Below the pieces are notes generated by a model. The model was not told the DNA's origin, did not search any database, and saw only the letters and a program-made list of their open reading frames with translations. Positions 1-7,825 of a stretch of DNA of 64,000 nucleotides are shown piece after piece. Numbering within the stretch: the first letter of the stretch is position 1; the number at the start of each line of letters is the position of its first letter. This DNA is from CAWEYO01 sp963813315 (GTDB taxonomy: Bacteria; Pseudomonadota; Alphaproteobacteria; Rhizobiales; Rhizobiaceae). The position numbers and the translations under genes were made by a program. The DNA lies in the NCBI GenBank assembly GCA_963813315.1, contig CAWEYO010000015.1, positions 65,434-129,433 of the forward strand, given 5' to 3'.

Positions 1-1010
1 TAGACACCCAAATGGGCGCTGCCGAGTGATCCACCTCCCGACGCCACGAAACCCCGTGCTTTGCCGGAGATGAATCGGACCAGGCGCTGCACGTCGCGCC
101 CGTCTTCCAGCGCGACATGGTGGTGGTGGCCCACATGGGGACGCTCGTCGAGCCATGCTGAGGTGCCGGAAACCGCTGCGGAGCGATGCTCATGAATCAG
201 GACGAGCCGCGCGCTCGACGGGGGGTGGACCGATAGCGCCAGTTCCTCGGAAGGGTTGAGGCGAGGCGAGCAGGACACTTCGGCAAGCAAGACAACGGTA
301 TCTGCTTGGCGGATGCAGACGCGGGTCCATTCGCTGGGTTCTTCATCGGCGACATAGACGATGAATTCAGTTTGCCCCTCCAGTTCGTTCAGCCAGTTGA
401 GGATCGGCTGGTCGTCGACCGAAAGGCCTGGGAACCTTGAGTTTATGTCAGGTCGGCCGACGAACTGAGCGCGCGTGCCTGCGCCAAAAGCCTGTTGCAA
501 ATGGCGGACAAACGCTGGTGAGATGCGACTTCCGCCGGCTGGAATAATCGCGAGCGTCCGGGTCTTGGCGGGGCTCTCAAGCCGCGACGCAAGCGGAGGC
601 TGGGCAAACCGACGCGCCAGAAAGGTCGTAACCGCCTCTCTTAGGCCTGGCAAGGCTTCGGCCGCCTTGTCGAAGGTAGAGCGACTGACTTCAAGGACAA
701 TCGAATCGCGTGCAGCTACGACGGTTGCGGTGCGGGGCAGCCCCGCGAAAAATCCAATCTCGCCGACGAGCTCGCCCTGTGCGATCTCGGCAACCAGGTC
801 ATTCGAATTCCCTCTGTGTACCGTGAAGCGACCCGACAGCACGATGAAGAAACTGTCCGCTGGCTCGGCTTCGCGAACCAGAACGTCTCCGCGTCTCAGG
901 ACCCGACGATCGGATTCGGCAGTCAGCGCTTCGAGCGACATCAACGATGCCCGATCGAACATCAATGTCGCCGACAATAATCTCGCCGCGAGAGAATCGA
1001 CGGAGGGCAT
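1..1010 (-). CDS. cNMP-binding patatin-like phospholipase (partial, C-terminus beyond window)
   Basis: The frame is open from an ATG at 1010 to the window edge, 336 codons. Residues about 15-135 form a cyclic-nucleotide-binding (Crp-like) domain, with LRRGDVLVREAEPADSFFIVLSG-type strands and the phosphate-cassette-like GELVGEIGFFAGLPRTATV. After a linker of about 180 residues the visible end reads GGGSLGSAHLGV, the glycine-rich oxyanion loop that opens patatin domains. The GXSXG serine and catalytic Asp lie outside the window. This is the NTE/patatin architecture: a lipid hydrolase probably gated by a cyclic nucleotide. A class III cyclase lies just upstream on the same strand (264 bp gap). 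A GAGGGA ribosome site precedes the ATG. The family call is firm; gating by the neighbour's product is inference. Confidence 0.8.
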   Translation of the reverse strand, partial: MPSVDSLAARLLSATLMFDRASLMSLEALTAESDRRVLRRGDVLVREAEPADSFFIVLSGRFTVHRGNSNDLVAEIAQGELVGEIGFFAGLPRTATVVAARDSIVLEVSRSTFDKAAEALPGLREAVTTFLARRFAQPPLASRLESPAKTRTLAIIPAGGSRISPAFVRHLQQAFGAGTRAQFVGRPDINSRFPGLSVDDQPILNWLNELEGQTEFIVYVADEEPSEWTRVCIRQADTVVLLAEVSCSPRLNPSEELALSVHPPSSARLVLIHEHRSAAVSGTSAWLDERPHVGHHHHVALEDGRDVQRLVRFISGKARGFVASGGGSLGSAHLGV

Positions 1011-1274
1011 GAGAGCAATCCCTCGGAAGGCGTTCGCCCCAGCGGAATTGTAGCCTGCGCGGGCGGTGTTTGCAGCCCTTCGAGGTGATCCGCGCCTTGC
1101 GCGGGTGCCGGTACGTCCGATTTCGTCCAGAGCCTTAATCGCGAGCATTTCGATCGGCACCGACTCGATCGCGTTCGGCCTGTCACGCTTATGAGCTTGG
1201 CTATCTCCCCTTCGCGCAGGACATAGGGGGCAAAATACCGATCGAGAAAGCCGTTCTGACACGGACGGGCGACG

Positions 1275-2582
1275 TCAACTCCTGCGTTCCGCGACGGTGA
1301 ACAGCGCGACGGGATCAGGGATGCCGCGGATGGGGAAGTTGCCCAGTTCCTCGACTGGCTCTTCGATCAATTCAGCAACCCTGTCAGACAGGAGTAGGTG
1401 CCGCCCGGTGCTTTTCGACAGTGGTTCGATGCGCGCCGCCAGATTGACGGCGGGCCCGATTACAGTGAAGTCGAGCCGATTTCTGGAGCCGATATTGCCG
1501 AAGAACACCGGACCGCGATGCAAAGCAATTCCCATGCCGAGCGGCCGCCAGGACAGATCGCGCGATGGCTCGCCGGATTCAGCCACGTTCAGGCTGTCTA
1601 CCGCAGCTAAACCATTCCGAGCGGCGGCGAGTGCTGCAGCGGCGGCGGCAGGCGCCGGCTGCGTGCCGGAGATTGGGAAGATCGCCAGCATGCCGTCGCC
1701 CACGAATTTCAGGACCTCACCGCCTTGTCCGTGCACCGCATCCACAAGAGATTCGAAAAAGGCATTCAGCAGCCGGATCATATCGGAGCTATCGATGCGA
1801 TCCGAGAGGCTGGTGAAGTCGCGCATGTCGGATACCCAGATCACCGCGTCGATGGTCTCGCCAAACCCGCGCTTTATGTCACCGGCGAGGACACGCTTGC
1901 CAATGCGTTGGCCCAGATACGCGTCGAGCACGTGTTCGGCGATCTTGCCACGCGACACGATCTCGACGTTGAGCGCCAAAGCTGGCAGCAACGCCTCGAC
2001 GACTTCGACTGTGCTGCGGGAGAAACCAGCTGACTCGCGAGTAGCAAGCGTCATCAGCGTAAACTGGAGTTCGTCCCGCTTCAGCGCAAAGGCCCAATAG
2101 TCCGTGAACCCCGCCGCGGCGAGGGTCTGCATAATCGGATATGTCGACCGCGCCGCTTGATCCTGGGGGTTCATGCGAATTGACCGGCCCTCCTCGATGA
2201 TTGGCCTGAGGGGGCTGGTCAGATAATCGGTCGTCTCGCGAACATGCGCGTTGACTTCCACCTCATCACAGAGGCCGAGGTCACCGCGCCAGTTCGCCGT
2301 GATGCCTACAAGCTGCGGATGCAGCGTAGACATGAGCAGCGTAGCCCGCTCGATCGGCTGGCCCGCCGCAACCAGTCGGGCGATGACGCCGTCCAGCAGC
2401 TCAGCCGGTCCGGCCAATGCCGCCGCACCCGACATCAACCAGTCCATGGCCGTCCCGTCATCTATCGTTAGTCGCGAAACAGGCCGGCGCTGAACCAGCC
2501 GGACATCCGGCGGGTATTCCAAAACCGCCTGACTAGTCGACGGCGATGCTTCAGCTAGTTCGGACTGTCGAGCCGGCATCAT
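1275..2582 (-). CDS. Class III adenylate/guanylate cyclase
   Basis: The protein has 435 residues. Residues 1-215 are a divergent sensor-like region that I cannot assign. Residues 245-405 are a class III nucleotidyl cyclase domain. The metal-binding aspartates are D252 (VSDMRDFT) and D296 (KFVGDGML). K292 and D371 (RLDFTVIG) are the purine-contacting pair typical of ATP-using enzymes, and N380 and R384 (NLAAR) stabilise the transition state. All catalytic positions are therefore present, which favours cAMP synthesis. No membrane segments are visible, so it is probably cytosolic. It lies upstream of the cNMP-binding patatin gene on the same strand and may be co-transcribed with it, though the 264 bp gap allows separate promoters. 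Confidence 0.88.
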   Translation of the reverse strand: MMPARQSELAEASPSTSQAVLEYPPDVRLVQRRPVSRLTIDDGTAMDWLMSGAAALAGPAELLDGVIARLVAAGQPIERATLLMSTLHPQLVGITANWRGDLGLCDEVEVNAHVRETTDYLTSPLRPIIEEGRSIRMNPQDQAARSTYPIMQTLAAAGFTDYWAFALKRDELQFTLMTLATRESAGFSRSTVEVVEALLPALALNVEIVSRGKIAEHVLDAYLGQRIGKRVLAGDIKRGFGETIDAVIWVSDMRDFTSLSDRIDSSDMIRLLNAFFESLVDAVHGQGGEVLKFVGDGMLAIFPISGTQPAPAAAAAALAAARNGLAAVDSLNVAESGEPSRDLSWRPLGMGIALHRGPVFFGNIGSRNRLDFTVIGPAVNLAARIEPLSKSTGRHLLLSDRVAELIEEPVEELGNFPIRGIPDPVALFTVAERRS

Positions 2583-3046
2583 TCCTCACGGCGTCATTCA
2601 AACGACAGATAAGCTTCCGAGGGGCAATCGCCAAGCCCGGAGGGCAGCAAGAAGCATCTCGACGACGCTGAAATCCGCGGCATGGCTGCTGGGGAGTCGG
2701 AAGGGCCAAATGTGCAAAAGCTCGAAAGCCAAGGACTTGCGTGTTGGATTCCGCTAACGCCAAGGAAGACCATCAATGCCGAATACCCGACCTCGCGGGC
2801 GGAGACATTTTCAGCTTGTTGGTTGACTGTTTGCAACGGGTGGAACTCTGCCTTCGTGTTGCTTGTCGATCGGCTTGTTCGCGCCAGAAGCAGACGCCCA
2901 CTGTCCTGTCATTTGTGTCCCATGACCAAGCAGGCCCAATAGCTGCATCCCTGACTAACTCTACGAGCGGGTGTATACTAGGTCTTCGCACCTTCGCTGT
3001 TCCATCACGCAATGCGGCGCTATCGCTGCCATGAACGGAGAAGTTT
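2583..3046. other. Intergenic region between divergent genes
   Basis: This region of about 460 bp separates the cyclase (minus) from the SDR gene (plus). No convincing coding frame is seen. Near its right end lies a plausible plus-strand promoter (separate entry). The SDR ribosome site GGAGAAG lies just before 3047. Confidence 0.4.
2951..2979 (+). promoter_or_regulatory. Putative sigma-70 type promoter for the SDR gene
   Basis: CTGACT at 2951-2956 and TATACT at 2974-2979 are separated by 17 bp, about 70 bp before the SDR start. The -10 element is close to consensus and the -35 is moderate. Assigned by eye only. Confidence 0.3.
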
Positions 3047-3805
3047 ATGAAAATTGTTATCATTGGCGGAACCGGTCTGATCGGTTCCAAGACAGTCGAC
3101 CGCCTGCGCAAGCAGGGTCATGAGGTGGTAGCTGCCTCTCCAAACACCGGCGTCAATACGATAACCGGAGAGGGCCTCGCCGCGGCACTGATCGGTGCCG
3201 AGGTCGTGCTCGATCTCGCCAATTCACCGTCCTTCGCAGATAGGGACGTCATGGAGTTCTTCGAGACCTCAGGCCGCAATCTGCTTGCTGCCGAGAAGGC
3301 CGCGGGCGTGAAACACCACATCGCACTATCGGTCGTCGGGGCTGAGCGCCTACCTGGCAGCGGCTATTTGCGCGCCAAGATGGCTCAGGAGAAGCTAATC
3401 AGGAACTCCGGGATACCCTACACCATCGTTCACTCGACACAGTTCTTTGAGTTCCTGGGTAGCATCGCTCAGTCGGCGACAGTCGGGGATACCGTTCCCC
3501 TTCCATCTGCCTATTTTCAGCCGATCGCGTCGGACGACGTCGCCGACATCATGACCGATGTAGCGCTCTCCGCGCCGATCAACGGCATGATCGAGATAGC
3601 AGGGCCCGAGCCGGTCCGCATGAGCGAACTTGTCGCGCGGTTCCTGAAAGCGAACAACGATCCGCGAAAGGTGATTGCGGATCCCCACGCGCGCTATTTC
3701 GGCACGGAACTTGACGACCAGTCGCTCGTCCCCGGTGACCACCCGCGCATTGGCGTAACGCGCTTCGAAGACTGGTTCAACCACGCCTCGCCTCCGCGAC
3801 ACTGA
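3047..3805 (+). CDS. NAD(P)-binding SDR/NmrA-like family protein
   Basis: The 252-residue protein starts with MKIVIIGGTGLIG. The glycine motif GGTGLIG at residues 7-13 is the dinucleotide-binding loop of atypical SDR/NmrA-like proteins. The rest keeps the family's order, with DLANS, a GVKHHIALSVVGAERL strand and a YLRAKMAQEKLI segment (YxxxK-like). NmrA-type proteins act as quinone or NADPH-dependent reductases or as redox sensors; the substrate cannot be read. GGAGAAG lies 7 bases before the ATG. The following genes (hydrolase, cupin) run the same way and form a small accessory cluster. Confidence 0.8.
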   Translation: MKIVIIGGTGLIGSKTVDRLRKQGHEVVAASPNTGVNTITGEGLAAALIGAEVVLDLANSPSFADRDVMEFFETSGRNLLAAEKAAGVKHHIALSVVGAERLPGSGYLRAKMAQEKLIRNSGIPYTIVHSTQFFEFLGSIAQSATVGDTVPLPSAYFQPIASDDVADIMTDVALSAPINGMIEIAGPEPVRMSELVARFLKANNDPRKVIADPHARYFGTELDDQSLVPGDHPRIGVTRFEDWFNHASPPRH

Positions 3806-3875
3806 CCGCGTCCGACGCGGCCCGCACGTCGCCCGATACCGCGTGGGCCAAAGCTCAGGCACGCAGGAGCGAACG

Positions 3876-4021
3876 ATGAAAGGCGACTTTCCTTCCCCTC
3901 CGGAGCATCGCGCCGCGATGTCCTGTTGGGCGCACTGCCCACCGCCACTGTTGCAGTCGGCCCGCCCACAGCTGCGCCCGCGCGGGCGGAGCGGGGGCAA
4001 AATCCTCCTCTTCCAGCTTAA
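3876..4021 (+). pseudogene. Truncated, frameshifted remnant of a Tat-exported protein
   Basis: AGGAG precedes an ATG at 3876 encoding MKGDFPSP. One base is then missing in the CCCC run near 3896-3899. In the shifted frame the sequence continues SGASRRDVLLGALPTAT and then an Ala/Pro-rich stretch ending ARAERGQNPPLPA before a stop at 4019-4021. SRRDVLLGA followed by a hydrophobic stretch and a signal-peptidase-like ARA is a twin-arginine signal peptide, but no mature protein follows. It looks like the 5' end of a deleted gene, only 17 bp before the hydrolase. The parent family is unknown. Confidence 0.5.
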
Positions 4022-4038
4022 GCAAAGGAGCAACGACC

Positions 4039-4860
4039 ATGAGCACGATCACCACCAAGGACGGCACGGAAATCTATTACAAAGACTGGGGCACGGGTCC
4101 GGTCATAACGTTCTCTCACGGCTGGCCGCTGAATTCTGACGCCTGGGACGGCCAGATGCTCTTCCTCGCGCAGAACGGTTTCCGCGTGGTCGCACACGAC
4201 CGGCGCGGGCACGGTCGGTCGAGCCAGGCCTCCTCCCGGAACGACATGGACGGCTATGCCGACGATCTCGCGGCCGTGATCGAAGCGCTCGATCTCACGG
4301 ACGCCACATTGGTGGGTCACTCCACCGGTGGCGGCGAGGTTGCCCGCTACATCGGCCGGTACGGAACCAAACGGGTCGCCAAGGCGGTTCTCATTGCTGC
4401 CGTTCCGCCGATCATGCTCAAGAGTGAGGCCAATCCGGAAGGCTTGCCGATAGAAGTATTCGACGGCATTCGTGCTGGCGTCGCCGGCGACCGATCGCAA
4501 TACTACAAGGAGTTGGCCGTCGCCTTTTATGGCGCCAACCGGCCGGGCGCGAAAGTCTCGCAAGGCACGCTGGACCAGTTCTGGCTGTGGAGCATGCAGG
4601 CAGGCGCGAAGAACGCCTATGAGAGCGTCAAGGCATTCTCCGAGACGGACTTCACCGAGGACCTCAAGAAATTCGATGTGCCGACGCTGGTCCTGCACGG
4701 GGAAGACGATCAGATCGTCCCGGTCAAGGATTCAGCGCGGAAATCGGCGAAGCTGATCAAGGGCGCCAAGGATATCTACTATCCGGGCGCGCCGCACGGC
4801 ATCACTGCCACGCATCAGGATCAGGTTAACGCTGACCTGCTCGCATTCATCAAAGGATAG
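4039..4860 (+). CDS. Alpha/beta hydrolase (non-heme chloroperoxidase/arylesterase type)
   Basis: This is a 273-residue single-domain hydrolase, the usual length for the cofactor-free haloperoxidase/esterase group. The oxyanion segment SHGWP is near residue 27. The nucleophile elbow GHSTGG places the serine at residue 95. The acid lies in LHGEDDQIVPV and the catalytic histidine in PGAPHGI near the C-terminus. The enzyme would hydrolyse small esters or perform perhydrolysis; the true substrate is unknown. It is cytosolic as encoded, with no signal peptide. AAGGAG at 4024-4029 gives a well-spaced start. A remnant Tat leader lies immediately upstream and a secreted cupin downstream. Confidence 0.88.
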   Translation: MSTITTKDGTEIYYKDWGTGPVITFSHGWPLNSDAWDGQMLFLAQNGFRVVAHDRRGHGRSSQASSRNDMDGYADDLAAVIEALDLTDATLVGHSTGGGEVARYIGRYGTKRVAKAVLIAAVPPIMLKSEANPEGLPIEVFDGIRAGVAGDRSQYYKELAVAFYGANRPGAKVSQGTLDQFWLWSMQAGAKNAYESVKAFSETDFTEDLKKFDVPTLVLHGEDDQIVPVKDSARKSAKLIKGAKDIYYPGAPHGITATHQDQVNADLLAFIKG

Positions 4861-4932
4861 CTGCAATCGGCGACCGAAGGCCCCAGGCTGGCGATCCTCC
4901 ATGCACCTCAACCACAAAAAGAAGACCCTCAC

Positions 4933-5343
4933 ATGAAAAAGACATTTCTCTTTACGGCTGCCCTGGCAGCCATCTTTGCGACAGAGGCGCTAGCCCGCGA
5001 TTCGTTTGGTGGCAAGGTCACGCTGGTCTACGACCAGCCGTTGCCGAACGTACCGGGCAAGAGCATCCGAGGCGTGCTTGTCGAGTATGCACCCGGCGGC
5101 TTCTCGGACGCTCATACTCATCCAACTTCGGCATTTATCTATGCGACCGTTCTGGAGGGCGCGATCCGCAGCCAGGTCAATGACGGCCCGGTCAAGGTTT
5201 ATCGTGCGGGAGAGAGCTTTTCGGAGTTGCCAGGCGACAGGCATGGCGTAAGCGCGAACGACAGTGAAACCGCTCCGGCAAAACTGCTTGCGGTCTTCGT
5301 CGTCGATACGGACCAAATGGAGCTCGTCCTTCCGATGAAGTAA
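4933..5343 (+). CDS. Exported cupin-domain protein
   Basis: The protein has 136 residues with a clear Sec signal peptide (MKKTFLFTAALAAIFATEALA, cleavage after ALA near residue 21). The mature part is a single small cupin. GGFSDAHTHPTSAFIYATVLEG carries the two histidines and beta strands of cupin motif 1, and ELPGDRHGVSAND forms motif 2 with a third histidine. It probably binds one metal ion in the periplasm. Such small cupins often sit beside hydrolase or oxidoreductase genes, as here (72 bp after the hydrolase). No specific reaction can be assigned. Confidence 0.82.
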   Translation: MKKTFLFTAALAAIFATEALARDSFGGKVTLVYDQPLPNVPGKSIRGVLVEYAPGGFSDAHTHPTSAFIYATVLEGAIRSQVNDGPVKVYRAGESFSELPGDRHGVSANDSETAPAKLLAVFVVDTDQMELVLPMK

Positions 5344-5409
5344 CGAGCGTTGGTGGGCCACAAATCAGGACCCGGCCTCGTTACCGCCTTTCAGGAGACA
5401 CCGACCACC

Positions 5410-6855
5410 ATGCACGATCTGCTTGTCTCACCGCTTTTCCAAATCGTCGCGCTAGGTGTTGCAGGCATCATCGTCTGGCACTTGCAAGGGCGCAGTCGTC
5501 CGACCGCTCGCCTCCTGGTCCAGATTGCATTCTTCTGCGCCATGACGGCAATATTGCTCGGAAACGGTATCTCTCCTTACAAGTTCGAGCCAATGAGAGA
5601 AGGCGGCGGTATGCTCATCGCCGCCAAAACGCTGTGGTGGGTGCATCTGGCCTGGGCCGCGATCGGTTTTGTCCGCATCTATATTGTCCTCGACGGCAGG
5701 CCGCGCGAAGCCCGGATGTTGCAGGACCTGATCATCGCCGTAGTCTACCTCGGGGTAACGCTCTCGGTCTTAGCCTTCGTGTTTGGCTTTGCGATAGGAA
5801 CGCTCGTCGCGACCTCCGGTGTCATCGCGATCATACTCGGTCTCGCCTTGCAGAGCACCCTGAACGATCTTTTTTCCGGCCTGGCGCTCACATTGGGACG
5901 TCCGTATGGGATCGGTGACTGGATCATACTAACCGACGGCACCGAAGGACGGGTCGTGGAGAGCACTTGGCGTTCAACCCAGGTCCTGACGCCGGCCAAC
6001 AACATCGTCGTTTTGCCGAACAGCTCTCTGGCCAGGATCGGACTGACGAACATCAATCGCCCTGACGAGACGCATCAGGTGATCCTGCCGCTCCGCGTGA
6101 AGCCAACGCGCGCGCCGTCCTTTGTCGCTGAGATGATGCGGCAAGCCATGATTGGTGCAAACAACATAGTGCATGATCCTGCTCCCGTCGTCGCGCTCAA
6201 GGGCGTCGACGCCTTTGCCATCGAGATCGAACTGCAATTCCGTGTCAGACGTCCCTCCGATAGAATTCCTGCCAGAAACGAGCTTATCGATCTCGTCTAC
6301 CGCCAATGTATGGCGACGGGCATATCTCTCGCCCTGCCGGCTTCGTCTGCCGTCTTTATTGAGAACCTTCAGGCTGGTCATGCCTTACCTGAAACGTTGC
6401 AGGAATTGTTGCAGTCCAACCCGATTTTTGCGGGTCTTGAACAGGAAGAGCTGCAGAAGCTGGAAGCGTCGGCGAGACTACGGCGATACCGGGCCGGCGA
6501 CGTCCTGCTCAATGGAGCGGATGGCATACCGAACCTGATGGTTGTCCGCTCGGGAGCCGTCGCAGTACTTTGTGACGGGGCGGAGGCTATTCGATTGGCA
6601 CCGGGTGCGATATTCGGACAAATCGATTCGATCGACAGCGAGGCCAAGTACGAAGCCCTAACTGTTCTCGAAGCGTATGAGATAGATGGGCCGACTTTCG
6701 TACCCATGTTGCGAGACCATCCGGAAATCCAAGACAGCCTTTCCCACCACCTCTCTGTCCTTGCGCGGAGTTCGTCGGCCATGGGCAGTCAGCCTGCTCA
6801 AGGGGGGCATGCATCCGCCCTTCTCCGTACAGTTCATGGTTTGTTAGGTCGATGA
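5410..6855 (+). CDS. MscS-family mechanosensitive channel with C-terminal cNMP-binding domain
   Basis: The 481-residue inner membrane protein has four N-terminal hydrophobic segments. The last, GVIAIILGLALQSTLNDLF, matches the pore-lining TM3 of MscS, followed by the beta domain (GDWIILTDGTEGRVVEST, VVLPNSSLARIGLTN). Residues about 345-460 are a Crp-like cNMP-binding domain (FAGLEQEELQKLEASARLRRYRAGDVLL, then a cassette around LAPGAIFGQIDS). The phosphate-binding Arg-Thr pair of true cAMP binders is not obvious, so ligand binding is uncertain. A TTG start at 5350 is possible, but AGGAGA at 5393 followed by the ATG at 5410 is much better. It would release solutes on hypo-osmotic shock. Confidence 0.86.
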   Translation: MHDLLVSPLFQIVALGVAGIIVWHLQGRSRPTARLLVQIAFFCAMTAILLGNGISPYKFEPMREGGGMLIAAKTLWWVHLAWAAIGFVRIYIVLDGRPREARMLQDLIIAVVYLGVTLSVLAFVFGFAIGTLVATSGVIAIILGLALQSTLNDLFSGLALTLGRPYGIGDWIILTDGTEGRVVESTWRSTQVLTPANNIVVLPNSSLARIGLTNINRPDETHQVILPLRVKPTRAPSFVAEMMRQAMIGANNIVHDPAPVVALKGVDAFAIEIELQFRVRRPSDRIPARNELIDLVYRQCMATGISLALPASSAVFIENLQAGHALPETLQELLQSNPIFAGLEQEELQKLEASARLRRYRAGDVLLNGADGIPNLMVVRSGAVAVLCDGAEAIRLAPGAIFGQIDSIDSEAKYEALTVLEAYEIDGPTFVPMLRDHPEIQDSLSHHLSVLARSSSAMGSQPAQGGHASALLRTVHGLLGR

Positions 6856-7186
6856 TTTGGGACGACGCTGTCGCGGAGTGTAACCGTGCAGTGGCTTCCA
6901 CGGTCAGATCCACAGCATGCTCCGCTCTGGCGGCCAAGAGCAAGCAATTGGCATCGAAGCGCAGGTTGCAGGCCTTGTTGACGCAGGGGCAATCCCCACA
7001 TGAATGCGGCTGGTGTAACACTGACAGCATGGAGATGTGGCATGAAATTCTTTTCACGCTTTTTTGCCCGCTGCGGCGGCAACCTGACCACCGCTCTTGA
7101 GCGCCAGCGACTGGGCAGGACCATGCCCGGCGAGACGGCAGCCATTGCGGGCACCCGCTTGGGCGTTCTTGTCGGCTGAAGATGCT
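6856..7186. other. Intergenic region between converging genes
   Basis: About 330 bp lie between the channel gene (plus) and the VOC gene (minus). The only frame with any appeal is a plus-strand ORF at 7042-7179 encoding 45 residues (MKFFSRFFARCGGN...), with no strong ribosome site and no recognised family. I do not call it a gene. Confidence 0.3.
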
Positions 7187-7618
7187 TCAGGCTGCCGCGG
7201 ATTGATCGCCGGCCGCTGTCGCGGCCGCGACATCCATCCAGAACACTTCCCAGATATGGCCATCGGGATCCTCGAAACTGCGCCCGTACATGAAGCCATA
7301 GTCTTGGGTAGGGGTGGGATCGATGGTGACACCGGCGGCTTTCGCTTTGCCGACCATAGCGTCGACATCGTCGCGGCTGTCTGCTGAAAGCGCGATCAGC
7401 ACCTCGCTGCTTGTTTTGGCGTCGACGATTTTCTTGTCGGTGAACTGCCGGTATTTTTCGTGGGTCAGAAGCATCGCGTAGATGGTCTCGGAAAAGACCA
7501 TGCAGGACGCGGTGTCATCGCTGAATTGCGGGTTCTTCGTCGCTCCGATGGACTCGTAGAACCCCGTCGCCTGCTTCAGGTCGGCGACCGGCAGATTTAC
7601 GAAGATCATTTTCGGCAT
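7187..7618 (-). CDS. VOC family (glyoxalase/bleomycin-resistance-like) protein
   Basis: This is a 143-residue, single-unit vicinal-oxygen-chelate protein. It begins MPKMIFVNLPVADLKQATGFYESIG, the first beta-alpha-beta half, and the second half ends YGRSFEDPDGHIWEVFW, where the glutamate of HIWEVFW is the usual metal ligand. The middle segment VFSETIYAMLLTHEKY carries the other half-site. The group is commonly annotated as glyoxalase-like or extradiol-dioxygenase-like with unknown substrate. AGGAGAAGAG lies 3 bases before the ATG. A stop in the same orientation lies just upstream (MSASSAPDRPKGDK ending at 7632), possibly the tail of a lost gene. Confidence 0.85.
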   Translation of the reverse strand: MPKMIFVNLPVADLKQATGFYESIGATKNPQFSDDTASCMVFSETIYAMLLTHEKYRQFTDKKIVDAKTSSEVLIALSADSRDDVDAMVGKAKAAGVTIDPTPTQDYGFMYGRSFEDPDGHIWEVFWMDVAAATAAGDQSAAA

Positions 7619-7825
7619 AACTCTTCTCCTCTTACTTGTCGCCCTTAGGACGATCTGGAGCAGACGAAGCCGACATCCTAGTAAAGGTGCGCGGGCACAC
7701 CCAAGGACGTCGGCATGCGTTTGACCGAAGAGAGCGCAGGCTTTCCTTCAGTGAAATAGGCGACAGTGTCATAGCCTTGCCAAGGCGGGTTTGAAGTAAC
7801 AGTGCCAGACGATGCAGCAAGCCCT

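Noticed and set aside
1020..1274. Possible minus-strand remnant (FLDRYFAPYVLREGEIAKL) downstream of the cyclase
   Set aside because: A short protein-like stretch only; no start, domain or continuation could be found.
6856..7186. 45-residue ORF at 7042-7179
   Set aside because: Weak ribosome site, no family and no conservation evidence available.
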